From Bacteroidetes bacterium MedPE-SWsnd-G1 (GTDB taxonomy: Bacteria > Bacteroidota > Bacteroidia > Flavobacteriales > Flavobacteriaceae): a DNA stretch of 64,000 nucleotides. The position numbers were made by a program, and so were the translations under genes. The notes under the pieces are model-generated. The model made no database searches, had not been told where the DNA came from, and saw nothing but the letters and a program-made list of their open reading frames with translations. The DNA lies in the NCBI GenBank assembly GCA_001874265.1, contig MPDD01000004.1, positions 1 through 64,000 on the forward strand. The letters run 5' to 3'. This document shows positions 1 to 8,672 of the stretch, one piece after another; the first letter of the stretch is position 1; every line of letters starts with the position of its first letter.

Positions 1-62
1 GTTAATGAACTAATATTCAATAATTTAAATAATTTTTACTCTACTATCCTTTTTGACCGTTA

Positions 63-115
63 TTGTGAGAAACTAAAACTATCTATACTTTTGCCCCTAT
101 ACTTTTGATAGTATA
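63..115 (+). promoter_or_regulatory. Promoter and possible operator of the nitroreductase operon
   Basis: TTG at 63-65, 20 nt of spacer and TACTTTTG at 86-93 match the Bacteroidota -33/-7 pattern. The 11-mer CTATACTTTTG is repeated at 83-93 and 97-107, so a second -7 box lies at 100-107. TATACT (98-103) and AGTATA (110-115) form an inverted repeat over the second box, a plausible repressor site. The regulator itself is not in the window; HxlR or MarR control is only a guess from what usually accompanies such redox operons. Confidence 0.55.
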
Positions 116-139
116 AATTATAATCTAAAAACTTTAAAA

Positions 140-817
140 ATGAATACCATTCCAAACATCTCAAAAAAGGATATTATAAATGCATTTCAATTCAGACATG
201 CCACTAAAGAATTTGATTCAACGAAAAAAATAACAGATGAAGATATCAACTTTATTCTAGAGACAGCACATTTATCACCAAGTTCATTTGGTTTTGAACC
301 CTGGCATTTTATAGTAGTTCAAAATAAAGAATTGAGAGAATTATTAAAACCAGTCGCTTGGGGTGCTCCTCTAAAGTTAGATACAGCAAGTCATTTTGTT
401 TTAGGTCTGAGCATGAAAGCACCTATGACTAAATGGGATACGGATTATATCATGTCTATGATGAAGGATGTAAAACAATTTCCGGATGATGTTATTGAAA
501 TGTATTCTAAATTTTATAGAGAATTCCAAGAACGTGATTTTAATTTGGATTCAGATAAAAAATTATTCGATTGGGCCTCTAAGCAAACTTATATAGCCCT
601 AGGTAATATGATGACAGCCGCAGCATTAACGGGTATTGATAGTTGCCCAATAGAAGGATTTCATCAAGATAAAGCAGAGTCTTTATTAAAGGAAAAATTT
701 GGAGTAGATACGGCTAAATATGGACTATCCTATATGGTGGCCTTTGGTTATAGAAAGGCTGCACCTGAATTCGATAAATCAAGAAGAGAATTAGACTCCA
801 TTGTTACTTGGAAATAA
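140..817 (+). CDS. NAD(P)H-dependent nitroreductase-family oxidoreductase
   Basis: A 225-residue protein of the FMN-dependent nitroreductase fold (NfsB-like NAD(P)H-dependent oxidoreductase). Seen in the sequence: an N-terminal RHATKEF stretch corresponding to the usual R-xS-x-R/K-F FMN phosphate-binding segment, SPSSFGFEPWHF as the characteristic flavin/substrate loop near residues 48-59, and the C-terminal GYRKAAPE segment. Family members reduce nitroaromatics, quinones or flavins in the cytoplasm. It is the first gene of an operon with the LLM monooxygenase (50 nt downstream) and an SDR, which suggests joint handling of a small redox-active or toxic compound. The substrate cannot be read from the sequence. 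Confidence 0.88.
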   Translation: MNTIPNISKKDIINAFQFRHATKEFDSTKKITDEDINFILETAHLSPSSFGFEPWHFIVVQNKELRELLKPVAWGAPLKLDTASHFVLGLSMKAPMTKWDTDYIMSMMKDVKQFPDDVIEMYSKFYREFQERDFNLDSDKKLFDWASKQTYIALGNMMTAAALTGIDSCPIEGFHQDKAESLLKEKFGVDTAKYGLSYMVAFGYRKAAPEFDKSRRELDSIVTWK

Positions 818-867
818 TAATTTAAATAAAATTTTTAGAGGATTCAGTATTTCAACTATATCTGATT

Positions 868-1845
868 ATGAAACAGTTTGAAAAAATAAATAAAGCCTAC
901 AACAATGTATTTAAGCAAAACCAATTAAGTATTGGTCTTGTAGTTCCTATTGAGAATTATGCACTTGCATCAGTACCCAATATGAAAAATCATTTGGAGC
1001 GTGTACAACTCATCGAACAACTAGGATTTAAATCTTTATGGCTAAGAGATGTACCATTTAATGTGCCTAGTTTTGGAGATGCTGGTCAAACGTATGATCC
1101 GTTTACTTATTTGGGATTTTTAGCAGCTCAAACATCAGAAATTGGATTGGGTATTGCTAGTATTGCTTTACCATTACATCATCCGGTACATATTGCTAAA
1201 TCAGCTGCAACAATTGACCAATTGTCAGACGGGCGCATATTACTAGGTATTGCTTCAGGGGATCGATTTGATGAATATCCGGCAATGGGAATTGATTATG
1301 AAACTAGGGGAGAACAATTCAGAGATGCATATACTTATATTAGAAAAGCACAAGACAGTTTTTCAGAAATAGAATCTGAACATTTCGGGTCTGTAAAAGG
1401 ACATATTGATATATTGCCAAAACCATTAGGCAAAAAGATTCCTATGTTGCTGACAGGTGGAAGTAGACAAACACCCGATTGGGGCGTAAAGAATTCAGAT
1501 GGATGGATGACTTATCCTAGAGATTTGTACAGTCAGCAGCACACAATTCGGAAATGGAGAAGTCAAGTAATAAATTCGCAAGAGTATGACAAACCCTTTA
1601 TGCAACCTTTATATATAGATTTACAAGCAAATGACAATTTTAAACCACAACCGATTCATTTAGGTTTTAAAATAGGAGCAAATTATTTAAATGATTATTT
1701 TAACAAATTAGAAACAATAGGTGTCAATCATGTGGCCTTAAATTTGAGATTTAATTCATTGTCTATTGAAGAAACTTTAAATAAAATAGCTAGTAAAGTT
1801 TTGCCAAATTTTCATTCAATCAACAGTAAATCAGAAGTATTATGA
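868..1845 (+). CDS. LLM-class (luciferase-like) flavin oxidoreductase
   Basis: A 325-residue luciferase-like monooxygenase fold (TIM barrel using reduced FMN or F420-like flavin). Visible family traits are the LWLRDVPF segment after the first strand, the GIASIALPLHHPVHIAKSAATIDQLSDGR block (residues about 97-126), which is near-diagnostic for the family, and a conserved GIASGDRFDEYPAMG loop. It is probably cytoplasmic. Its stop overlaps the start of the downstream SDR by 4 nt (ATGA), so the two are translationally coupled. The neighbouring nitroreductase-type protein could supply reduced flavin, but this is inference. Confidence 0.88.
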   Translation: MKQFEKINKAYNNVFKQNQLSIGLVVPIENYALASVPNMKNHLERVQLIEQLGFKSLWLRDVPFNVPSFGDAGQTYDPFTYLGFLAAQTSEIGLGIASIALPLHHPVHIAKSAATIDQLSDGRILLGIASGDRFDEYPAMGIDYETRGEQFRDAYTYIRKAQDSFSEIESEHFGSVKGHIDILPKPLGKKIPMLLTGGSRQTPDWGVKNSDGWMTYPRDLYSQQHTIRKWRSQVINSQEYDKPFMQPLYIDLQANDNFKPQPIHLGFKIGANYLNDYFNKLETIGVNHVALNLRFNSLSIEETLNKIASKVLPNFHSINSKSEVL

Positions 1846-2660
1846 GAAAAACCATATTAATAACAGGAAGTACGGATGGCATTGGTAAGTTAACCGCCAT
1901 AAAAATGGCGAAAGACGGTCACCACGTTTATTTGCATGGACGAAATGCGGCTAAATTAGCAAATTCTATAACCGAAGTGAAGAAGGTGTCTAATAATGAA
2001 CATGTTAAGGGTTTTATAGCAGATTTTTCTGATTTAAATGCAGTACATGATATGGCTAATAAAATTTTATCTGAAGTGCCAAAATTAGATGTACTAGTAA
2101 ACAATGCTGGTATTTTTGGAAGTCCAATTAACACAACTAAACATAACATAGATATTAGATTGGTGGTAAACTATTTTGCTCCTTATGTTCTAACAAATTC
2201 AATTTTGCCGTTATTTAAAAGTAGTTCTGATGCTAGAATTGTGAATTTAAGTTCAGCAGCACAGTCTACGGTTTCCATAGATGCTTTGACAGGTATGGCT
2301 ATAGAATCTGTAAACGATGCCTACGCACAAAGTAAATTGGCACTAACCATGTGGAGTTTCTATTTGGCCAAACGTTTAGATTCAATTTCTGTTTTAGCAG
2401 TAAACCCAGGTTCTTTATTAAATACTAAAATGGCAAATGAAGCCTATGGGCAATATTGGTCATCTGCAGATAAAGGAAGAGATATACTTTGCGATTTAGC
2501 CATTTCTAACGATTATGTCAATGTCACTGGAAAATATTTTGACAATGATAAAGGAAATCCAAAAGGTGCATTTGGACCTGCACATGCAGATGCTTACGAT
2601 AAAACTAAAATTGAAACATTAATTAAGGTCACAGAAAATGTTCTCAATAAAACGAAGTAA
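1842..2660 (+). CDS. Short-chain dehydrogenase/reductase (SDR)
   Basis: A 272-residue classical SDR. The cofactor motif TGSTDGIG is at residues 8-15, NNAG lies in the middle, and the catalytic YxxxK is Y161/K165 (YAQSK). It is a soluble NAD(P)H-dependent oxidoreductase of unknown substrate. Length and motif order are normal. It is the last gene of the three-gene redox operon and ends 4 nt before the stop of the convergent EamA transporter, so transcription from both sides meets here without an obvious hairpin. Confidence 0.88.
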   Translation: MRKTILITGSTDGIGKLTAIKMAKDGHHVYLHGRNAAKLANSITEVKKVSNNEHVKGFIADFSDLNAVHDMANKILSEVPKLDVLVNNAGIFGSPINTTKHNIDIRLVVNYFAPYVLTNSILPLFKSSSDARIVNLSSAAQSTVSIDALTGMAIESVNDAYAQSKLALTMWSFYLAKRLDSISVLAVNPGSLLNTKMANEAYGQYWSSADKGRDILCDLAISNDYVNVTGKYFDNDKGNPKGAFGPAHADAYDKTKIETLIKVTENVLNKTK

Positions 2661-2664
2661 AGAG

Positions 2665-3564
2665 TTAAGAATACAAAATCAAAAAGACTCCAATTAGTAT
2701 TCCTACTAGGGGTACCAATTTTTTACGTTTGTATTTTTCCTTAAAAATCAATCCACCAACTACTACAGCAATAATCAATTGGCTCCGCTTTATGGCAGAT
2801 AATAACATTATTAGGGCTTCTGGATCTTGTAAGGCTTTGAAATAGAAATAATCAGCAGTTTGCAATAAAATTCCAACAGCAGGTATTGTCCATCTCCATT
2901 TAAAAGATTTTCGTTTCTCTGTTTTTGGAAACCACATTATTGATAAAATCAATAACAAAATTAATATGGTATACCAACAAAACCAAAATTGCAATGTTTG
3001 TGGATTTAAACTTAAATTCTGAATTAGAAACTTATCATACAATCCACTTGAAGCTCCTAAAAAAGTTGCAGCAATAATAGCATAAATCCATTTGTTACGT
3101 TTAAAATTGATTCCCTCTTTTTTACCAATTTTTGAATATAAAAACACAGAGAGAATGATAACAAAAAAACCAATCCATTGATAAGGCGTTGGTTTTTCAT
3201 TATAAATTACTATTGCTCCTATAAACGTAAAAAAAGGACCAGCAGAACGGATTGGTGTTACAATGGTTATTGGCAAATGTTTCAGAGCATAAAAAGCTAA
3301 TATCCAAGAAGACGCCATTATACAAGATTTTATAAATATAAAACCATGTGTTTTCCAGGGGAGTTCGTTTATATAAAATCCAATTTCTTTAAAATAAGTT
3401 GGGTTAATTCTAGAGCCTATAAATAAAGGTAGAAAACATAAAAAGCCGGCAATTAAGGTGCCTAATAAAACGGGTAACACAGCATTACCTTGCACAGCGT
3501 GTTTTTTACATAAATTGTGTAAGCCTAAAAATAGTGCGGCTAACAAGCCTAGATACATCCACAT
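2665..3564 (-). CDS. EamA/DMT-family transporter
   Basis: A 299-residue protein made almost entirely of hydrophobic helices, with about ten membrane segments in two EamA repeats. The second repeat starts near NKWIYAIIAATFLGASSGLYDKFL and ends in VPLVGILIGVFLILYS. The drug/metabolite transporter superfamily exports or imports small metabolites across the inner membrane; the substrate cannot be told. The start used gives MWMYLGLL; an in-frame ATG two codons later is equally possible. It is a single gene on the minus strand, divergent from the CIA30 operon. Confidence 0.85.
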   Translation of the reverse strand: MWMYLGLLAALFLGLHNLCKKHAVQGNAVLPVLLGTLIAGFLCFLPLFIGSRINPTYFKEIGFYINELPWKTHGFIFIKSCIMASSWILAFYALKHLPITIVTPIRSAGPFFTFIGAIVIYNEKPTPYQWIGFFVIILSVFLYSKIGKKEGINFKRNKWIYAIIAATFLGASSGLYDKFLIQNLSLNPQTLQFWFCWYTILILLLILSIMWFPKTEKRKSFKWRWTIPAVGILLQTADYFYFKALQDPEALIMLLSAIKRSQLIIAVVVGGLIFKEKYKRKKLVPLVGILIGVFLILYS

Positions 3565-3674
3565 AATGGGCGCGAATATACAGAAGAATGAAAAAGAAAT
3601 TAAGATGTTTTATGAATTATATTTCCTCCATTTTAATTTTTTGTTTAACTTTACATAATTAATAGTTGAACAAA

Positions 3675-4220
3675 ATGATGATTTTAATCCTTTCAATGTT
3701 TATAATCGAGACACAAATACAAGAAATTATACTATATAAATTTCCGTTTAACAAGTCAATTTCTAATTGGCGCATTGTAGATGATGGGGTAATGGGAGGT
3801 CGCTCACAGGGCGGCATTAGTATGAGTCCGGATAATACTGTAATTTACAGTGGAAATATTTCTTTAGATAACAATGGTGGTTTTTCTTCACTACGTTTAA
3901 GAATATCAGAATTAAATATTTCTAAAGTAAACGCAGTGAAACTAAGAATAAAGGCCGATTCAAAAAATTATCAATTTAGAATTAAAAAGAGTCATTTTGA
4001 TCGTCATTCTTATGTAAATGAATTCAGCACAGGAAATGAATGGCAAGAAATTATAATACCTTTTAAGGAACTTAAACCTCAATTTAGAGGTAGAAAATTG
4101 AATATGCCAGTGTTCAATGGAAGTTCAATTGGTGAAATTGCTTTTTTAATTGGTAATAAAGTTGAAGAATCTTTTCTTCTAGAAATAGATTCAATCAGTT
4201 TAATTAAAATAGAAGAATAG
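3675..4220 (+). CDS. CIA30-family protein
   Basis: About 181 residues with the CIA30 (complex I intermediate-associated protein 30) fold. The hallmark W-x-VDDGVMGGxS and the following NNGGFSSLRLR are present (residues about 27-75). Bacterial members are galactose-binding-like beta-sandwich proteins, often beside SDR proteins; their role is not established. The frame is open from TTG 3666, but ATG 3675 or 3678 is the likely start. A short hydrophobic N-terminus may be a weak signal or anchor. The stop codon directly abuts the ATG of the next gene, so it is the first gene of a compact operon. Confidence 0.8.
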   Translation: MMILILSMFIIETQIQEIILYKFPFNKSISNWRIVDDGVMGGRSQGGISMSPDNTVIYSGNISLDNNGGFSSLRLRISELNISKVNAVKLRIKADSKNYQFRIKKSHFDRHSYVNEFSTGNEWQEIIIPFKELKPQFRGRKLNMPVFNGSSIGEIAFLIGNKVEESFLLEIDSISLIKIEE

Positions 4221-5657
4221 ATGCATATCTTACTTACAGGAGCGACTGGATATATCGGAAAAAGATTATTAAATGCCTTATTACACGAAGGGCATGATGT
4301 GACTTGTTGTGTAAGAGATAAAAAAAGATTTGATTTTTTCCATGAATTTGAACACCAGATAAATATAATTGAAACGGATTTTTCTAGTAGAGAAGATTTA
4401 GACTTGGTAAAACCTTTAAATGTTGATGCCGCATTTTTCTTAATTCATTCATTGAAAAGCGGTACGACTGAATTTGAAAATAAAGAAATAGAAATAGCAT
4501 CAAACTTTAAATTTTTAGCAGAAAAATTAAAATGCAAACAAGTTATTTATCTTGGTGGAATAGCCAATGATAATGATCTTTCACAGCACTTATCATCACG
4601 AAAAAAGGTAGAAGATGTATTAAAAAGTAATAGGTATGCTCTAACTACTTTAAGAGCTGCAATTATAGTGGGCTCTGGAAGTGCTTCTTTTGAAATTATT
4701 AGAGATTTAGTAGAGAAATTACCAGTTATGGTCACACCAAAATGGGTGAACACTAAATGCCAACCAATTGGCGTCAGAAATGTAATCAACTATCTTAAAG
4801 GTGTTATCCTAAAAAAGGAAACTTTTAATAATACATATGATATTGGAGGGCGAGATATTTTAACTTACAAACAAATGATGCTCCAATTTGCAGAGGTTAG
4901 AGGCTTAAAAAGACACATTTATACAATACCTGTAATGACCCCTAGATTGTCGTCCTATTGGCTATACTTTATTACCGCTACCAATTACTCATTGGCTGTA
5001 AACCTAGTGAACAGTATGAAAATTAAAGTTGTATGTGAAAATAATGAAATTCAAAAAATAATTGATGAACCGCTCATTCCTTATAAAGAATCTGTTGCTA
5101 TGGCTTTTGGTAAAATAGATCAAAACATGGTCGTTTCTAGTTGGAAAGACGCTTTATCTTCTAGCAATAGAGAAGTGTATTGGAAAAAACATATTCAATT
5201 TCCAAAAAATGGATGCTATGTTGATAAAAGAAATTTTGCAATCCCTAATGATAAGGAAAAGTCTACACTTTCAAATATTTGGTCAATTGGTGGTGAAAGA
5301 GGATGGTACTATGGAACTTGGTTATGGAAAATACGAGGAGCAATAGACAAATTAATTGGCGGAATAGGGCTTAGAAGGGGGAGGACCAATAAAACGACAA
5401 TTCATGCGGGAGATGCCTTAGATTTTTGGAGAGTATTGGTTGCGGATAAGGAAAATAAGAGATTATTATTGTATGCTGAAATGAAATTACCTGGAGAAGC
5501 ATGGCTAGAGTTTAAAATTGAAAACAACCAATTAATTCAGCAAGCTACCTTTAGACCAAGAGGGCTATCAGGAAGATTGTATTGGTATATTCTAATTCCT
5601 TTCCATCATTTTATTTTCAATGGAATGGGTTCAAATCTTGTAAAATTTAATAAATGA
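4221..5657 (+). CDS. SDR-type NAD(P)-binding protein with C-terminal DUF2867
   Basis: A 478-residue two-domain protein. Residues 1 to about 300 are an atypical SDR/NmrA-like Rossmann domain, with TGATGYIG at the N-terminus. Residues about 320-478 are a DUF2867-type domain recognisable from WSIGGERGWYYGTWLWKIRG and the DFWRVL..LLLYAEMKLPGEAWLEF stretch. This architecture is common in flavobacteria near TspO and photolyase genes. The first domain probably binds NAD(P)H; the reaction is unknown. It overlaps tspO by ATGA (4 nt). Confidence 0.84.
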   Translation: MHILLTGATGYIGKRLLNALLHEGHDVTCCVRDKKRFDFFHEFEHQINIIETDFSSREDLDLVKPLNVDAAFFLIHSLKSGTTEFENKEIEIASNFKFLAEKLKCKQVIYLGGIANDNDLSQHLSSRKKVEDVLKSNRYALTTLRAAIIVGSGSASFEIIRDLVEKLPVMVTPKWVNTKCQPIGVRNVINYLKGVILKKETFNNTYDIGGRDILTYKQMMLQFAEVRGLKRHIYTIPVMTPRLSSYWLYFITATNYSLAVNLVNSMKIKVVCENNEIQKIIDEPLIPYKESVAMAFGKIDQNMVVSSWKDALSSSNREVYWKKHIQFPKNGCYVDKRNFAIPNDKEKSTLSNIWSIGGERGWYYGTWLWKIRGAIDKLIGGIGLRRGRTNKTTIHAGDALDFWRVLVADKENKRLLLYAEMKLPGEAWLEFKIENNQLIQQATFRPRGLSGRLYWYILIPFHHFIFNGMGSNLVKFNK

Positions 5658-6124
5658 AAACTAAACGGATAGGAATATTAATTCTTTTTGCAATACTTAA
5701 TTTCGGAGCATTAGGTATTGGAACTTATTTTATGGATAATGGGCCAAATGACTTATGGTACTTGGCTCTAAATAAAGCACCATGGACGCCGCCTGGTTGG
5801 GTATTTGGTGCGGCCTGGTTTACTATTATGTTGTGTTATTCATTTTTCATGATGCATTTTTATTATTTATTTAAATCAAATAAAACATTTTTAATTCTTT
5901 TTGGGATTCAATGGATTTTAAATATTTCTTGGAACTTATTCTTTTTCAATTTGCATGAAATATTTATAGGCCTTCTTGTTTTACTTCTGTTAATTCTAAC
6001 ACTATTAAAAATATTAAAAATGTCTTTCAGAAAAGGACGTTATCAATCGCTGTTAATCATACCCTATATTCTATGGATGATGGTTGCAATTAGTTTGAAT
6101 GCATATATCTATTTTAACAATTAA
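5654..6124 (+). CDS. tspO: TspO/MBR-family membrane protein
   Basis: A 156-residue protein with five predicted membrane helices. It carries the family signatures WTPPGWVFGAAW (residues about 43-54) and ISWNLFFF in the fourth helix. TspO proteins bind porphyrins and isoprenoids and are implicated in oxidative and light stress responses in bacteria. Start overlap with the SDR-DUF2867 gene and 14 nt to the glutathione peroxidase gene make it a core part of the operon. No photolyase or carotenoid gene lies in the window, so a light link is inference from the family. Confidence 0.9.
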   Translation: MKTKRIGILILFAILNFGALGIGTYFMDNGPNDLWYLALNKAPWTPPGWVFGAAWFTIMLCYSFFMMHFYYLFKSNKTFLILFGIQWILNISWNLFFFNLHEIFIGLLVLLLLILTLLKILKMSFRKGRYQSLLIIPYILWMMVAISLNAYIYFNN

Positions 6125-6138
6125 TAGAAAGTTTAATT

Positions 6139-6699
6139 ATGAAACTTAAAATTAGTACCATTATCATTCCCCTGTTTTTATTAACAGCATTTTCTATAGA
6201 ATCTATAAACAAGCAAACCATGAATATAAAAACAAATCTTTATTCAATCGAAATTAATAGTTTATCAAATGAAAAAATTGATTTCAATAAATTTAAAGGC
6301 AAGAAAATATTAATTGTGAATACCGCTTCTAAATGTGGCTTTACCAAACAATATAAAGGATTGCAAGAACTGCACGAGAAATATGGAGATAAACTTGTTA
6401 TTATAGGTGTTCCATGTAATCAGTTCGCTAGTCAAGAGCCAGGAAGTGCAAATGAAATTGAATCATTCTGTGAGATTAATTATGGAGTCACTTTTTTATT
6501 GACAGAGAAAATTAAAGTGAAAGGAAAAGACAAACATCCTTTATACAAGTGGCTAACTGATAAAGAATTAAATGGAGTTAAAAGTTCTTCCGTAAAATGG
6601 AATTTTCAGAAGTATTTAATAGATGAAGAAGGGAATTTAATTGATGTTTACTATTCAATTACAAAACCCATGAGTTCTAAAATTGTAAAAAACATATAA
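6139..6699 (+). CDS. Glutathione peroxidase-family thiol peroxidase, probably exported
   Basis: A 186-residue peroxidase. The catalytic Cys lies in NTASKCGFT, the conserved Gln in CNQFASQEP and the catalytic Trp in VKWNFQKYL, so the active-site triad is intact (Cys, not selenocysteine). An N-terminal hydrophobic stretch (KISTIIIPLFLLTAFS) looks like a signal peptide, implying a periplasmic location. Most such bacterial enzymes use thioredoxin rather than glutathione. Its position after tspO and before a flavin reductase supports an oxidative-stress theme. Confidence 0.9.
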   Translation: MKLKISTIIIPLFLLTAFSIESINKQTMNIKTNLYSIEINSLSNEKIDFNKFKGKKILIVNTASKCGFTKQYKGLQELHEKYGDKLVIIGVPCNQFASQEPGSANEIESFCEINYGVTFLLTEKIKVKGKDKHPLYKWLTDKELNGVKSSSVKWNFQKYLIDEEGNLIDVYYSITKPMSSKIVKNI

Positions 6700-6713
6700 T
6701 AAAAGATTTAAGA

Positions 6714-7352
6714 ATGGTGTATTCTAAATATGAAATTGAAAAACTACCAAGAGTAAAAAGATTAAAATTAATCAATGCAATCTCAGGGATAAAACCTGCA
6801 AATTTAATAGGGACTGTTTCGAAAACGGGAAGGCCAAATTTAGCAGTATTCAGTTCTGTGTTCCATTTAGGAAGTAATCCCGCATTAATGGGATTCATTG
6901 TTCGTCCAACTTCAGAAGTACCGAGGCACACATACGCAAATATTTGCGAAACTGAATACTTCACTATCAATCATATCAATTCATCTTTTTATAGAAATGC
7001 ACATTATACCTCCGCAAAATTTCCAGAATCCATTTCAGAATTTGACAGTTGTGGACTAACCGAATCGTATGAAGCTAATTTTTTAGCCCCTTTTGTAAAG
7101 GAAAGTTCATTTAAAATTGGATTAAAATTTGAGGAGCGCATTGAGATCAAAAAAAATAATACAATTTTAGTGATCGGTGAAGTACATTATATAAATATTC
7201 CGGATCAATTTGACAACAATGAAATTGATTTGTCAGAAATTAATGGTGTAGGAATTTCTGGTCTTAATAGTTATTACGGATTAAAATTATTAGATAGACT
7301 TCCATATGCTAGAGTTCATGAAGTGCCAAATTTTAATTTAGAAAAAACTTAA
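6714..7352 (+). CDS. Flavin reductase-family (split-barrel FMN-binding) protein
   Basis: A 212-residue protein of the flavin reductase-like split barrel. The visible core is NLIGTVSKTGRPNLAVFSSVFHLGSNPALMGFIVRP, followed by RHTYANICETEYFTINHI, the usual FMN-contacting region. Family members bind FMN and use NAD(P)H, but this subgroup has no assigned substrate. It lies 14 nt after the peroxidase and 10 nt before a Lacal_2735-type small gene, hence the same operon. Confidence 0.85.
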   Translation: MVYSKYEIEKLPRVKRLKLINAISGIKPANLIGTVSKTGRPNLAVFSSVFHLGSNPALMGFIVRPTSEVPRHTYANICETEYFTINHINSSFYRNAHYTSAKFPESISEFDSCGLTESYEANFLAPFVKESSFKIGLKFEERIEIKKNNTILVIGEVHYINIPDQFDNNEIDLSEINGVGISGLNSYYGLKLLDRLPYARVHEVPNFNLEKT

Positions 7353-7362
7353 AACATTAATT

Positions 7363-7527
7363 ATGTTCAATATATTTAAAAAGAAATCAGAAAGAGAAAA
7401 GTTATATGACCAGTATAACAAGTTACTTCAAGAGGCACATAAATTGTCAAAAACAAATAGAAGGTTGAGCGATCAGAAGATATTTGATGCAGAAGAAATA
7501 ATGGTTAGGATTGAAAACCTAAATTGA
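7363..7527 (+). CDS. Lacal_2735-family small protein
   Basis: A 54-residue ORF starting MFNIFKKKSEREKLYDQYNK and continuing through LLQEAHKLSKTNRRLSDQKIFDAEEIMVRIENLN. The pattern (short amphipathic start, K/E-rich helical body, late E-E-I-hh-R/K-I-E) matches the small flavobacterial Lacal_2735 proteins as I know them. It is highly charged and probably one or two helices; the function is unknown. It sits in frame order between the flavin reductase and the VWA gene and appears co-transcribed. It is easily missed because of its length. Confidence 0.8.
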   Translation: MFNIFKKKSEREKLYDQYNKLLQEAHKLSKTNRRLSDQKIFDAEEIMVRIENLN

Positions 7528-7553
7528 AAAATTTTGAATAAAAAAATGTTAGG

Positions 7554-8669
7554 ATGCTAAAGAATCGAAGCGGATTTAAATTCACATTGCACAATAAAAA
7601 GCAAGAGACTCCATTTGAAAAATTGTTTGATATTTTTCAGGAACTTATTGTTCATACTTCAGGTGATTTTGATGAAGCCATGGATTGGCTAAAAACATTA
7701 GATGAAAAATACCAGCTTACAGATGATAATTATTCCTTAGATGATTTTGTCCAAGATTTAAAAGATAAAGGATATTTAAGAGAAAAAATTGACACGAAGG
7801 GGAAATCAAAAACAAAGATCTCAGCAAAGATGGAGCGATCCATTAGAAATAATGCTTTAATTCAGATTTTTGGGAAATTAAAAAAACAAGGGCTAGGAAA
7901 TCATAAAACCAATAAAAATGGAATTGGGGATGAATTGACAGGAGAATTTAAAGATTATCAATTTGGTGATAAATTAGAAAACATTATGGTTACTCAAAGC
8001 CTTAGAAATGCTCAAATTAATAATGGTTTAGGAGAGTTTAAACTGTCTGAAAATGATCTAGTTGTAGAAAATACCAATCATAAATCACAAATGAGTACTG
8101 TTTTAATGATAGATATTAGTCACAGTATGATTTTATATGGAGAAGACAGAATTACCCCTGCAAAAAAAGTTGCAATGGCATTATCTGAATTAATAAAGAC
8201 GCGATACCCAAAAGACTCCTTGGATATCATTGTGTTTGGTAATGATTCTTGGATCATAAAAATTAAAGACCTACCATATTTGCAAGTGGGTCCTTATCAC
8301 ACCAATACCGTTGCAGGGTTAGAATTAGCTATGGATATATTACGTAGAAAAAGAAATACGAATAAGAATATATTTATGATAACCGATGGTAAGCCAAGTT
8401 GTATAAAACTTCCAGATGGTAGGTACTATAAAAACAGTAATGGCTTAGATGAATATATCGTAGAAAAATGTTATAACATGGCCGCTTATGCCCGAAAATT
8501 ACACATACCTATCACAACATTTATGATTGCTCAAGACCCATATTTGCAATCATTTGTTGAGAAGTTTACAGAATGTAATAAGGGTAAAGCTTTTTATACA
8601 GGACTTAAGGGACTTGGAGAAATGATTTTTAAAGATTACGCAACAAATAGAAAGAAAAATATACGCTAA
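7554..8669 (+). CDS. VWA-domain protein, putative partner of a ChlI-like ATPase
   Basis: A 371-residue protein whose C-terminal half is a von Willebrand A domain with an intact metal-ion-dependent adhesion site: D187-x-S189-x-S191 (DISHS), a Thr near 250 (YHTNT) and D278 in TDGKPS. The N-terminal 170 residues are charged and mostly helical, without a recognisable domain. There is no signal peptide, so it is cytoplasmic. It lies 3 nt from the AAA+ gene, so the two very likely form a chelatase- or MoxR-type ATPase/VWA pair. The target is unknown. The ATG was chosen because it is the first in frame after the Lacal_2735 gene. Confidence 0.85.
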   Translation: MLKNRSGFKFTLHNKKQETPFEKLFDIFQELIVHTSGDFDEAMDWLKTLDEKYQLTDDNYSLDDFVQDLKDKGYLREKIDTKGKSKTKISAKMERSIRNNALIQIFGKLKKQGLGNHKTNKNGIGDELTGEFKDYQFGDKLENIMVTQSLRNAQINNGLGEFKLSENDLVVENTNHKSQMSTVLMIDISHSMILYGEDRITPAKKVAMALSELIKTRYPKDSLDIIVFGNDSWIIKIKDLPYLQVGPYHTNTVAGLELAMDILRRKRNTNKNIFMITDGKPSCIKLPDGRYYKNSNGLDEYIVEKCYNMAAYARKLHIPITTFMIAQDPYLQSFVEKFTECNKGKAFYTGLKGLGEMIFKDYATNRKKNIR

Positions 8670-8672
8670 ATT

